Source: an uncultured Blautia sp.
GTDB lineage: Bacteria; Bacillota; Clostridia; Lachnospirales; Lachnospiraceae
DNA: 13,047 nucleotides
Direction: 5' to 3'
Assembly (NCBI GenBank): GCA_934378195.1
Contig: CAKRPO010000059.1
Location: 1-13,047, forward strand
Part shown: positions 13,030 to 13,047 of the stretch, one piece after another
Layout of the letters: each line of letters opens with the position of its first letter
Position numbering within the stretch: position 1 is the first letter of the stretch
The notes under the pieces: model-generated
Told to the model about the DNA's origin: nothing
The model's input: only the letters and a program-made list of their open reading frames with translations
Databases searched by the model: none
Program-made: the position numbers and the translations under genes

Positions 13030-13047
13030 CTGTGGCACCTCCTATAA

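Noticed and set aside
1..13047. Search for CRISPR arrays, insertion sequences, tRNA genes, defence or biosynthetic clusters
   Set aside because: No spaced repeat array, transposase, inverted terminal repeats or tRNA-like cloverleaf was seen. All sizeable genes except the small protein after dtd fall in known core families.

Overview
The window looks like ordinary chromosomal core sequence from a low-to-moderate GC member of the Firmicutes, most likely a Clostridia/Lachnospiraceae-type gut anaerobe. The evidence is the strong AGGAGG-type ribosome binding sites, sigma-A promoters, a SepF/YlmH/YggS cell-division cluster, and an rplU-prp-rpmA ribosomal operon whose L27 carries the N-terminal extension typical of Firmicutes. 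LexA also resembles the Gram-positive type. I see no mobile element, CRISPR array, tRNA or rRNA. Genus assignment is inference.

Layout, right to left on the minus strand. (1) 13047-8764 is a ribosome/GTPase/NAD operon: rplU (L21), prp (L27-processing protease), rpmA (L27), a hairpin with a T-rich tail, obgE, yhbY, nadD, yqeK and rsfS. Gaps are short or genes overlap, and the operon ends at a bidirectional terminator (8676-8726). (2) lexA (8057-8677) is the only plus-strand gene. It converges on rsfS and diverges from the next operon. (3) The 7820-8056 intergenic region holds two back-to-back sigma-A promoters, two SOS (LexA) boxes at the lexA promoter, and an unexplained palindrome/direct-repeat cluster. 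(4) 7819-1648 is a long operon: a membrane-anchored HlyD-like protein with a TTG start, yggS, sepF, ylmH, aroB, lspA and an rluD-type pseudouridine synthase. (5) 1647-874 holds a cytidylate-kinase-like gene with its own promoter and terminator. (6) 857-91 holds dtd (D-aminoacyl-tRNA deacylase) from an extended -10 promoter, followed by a small unrecognised protein. The first 90 bases hold no convincing gene.

How the genes work together. The right-hand operon couples large-subunit ribosome assembly (L21, L27 and its protease, the GTPase Obg, YhbY, the silencing factor RsfS) with NAD synthesis and Ap4A removal. The middle operon combines division (SepF, and perhaps the HlyD-like protein) with PLP homeostasis, ribosome rescue/RNA binding (YlmH), the shikimate pathway (AroB), lipoprotein maturation (LspA) and rRNA modification. 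lexA sits divergently beside a division operon, a position that recalls the lexA/yneA pairing of bacilli.

I found no clearly novel multi-gene system. The best leads are the HlyD-like gene heading the sepF operon, the undescribed repeats in the lexA intergenic region, and the small protein after dtd.
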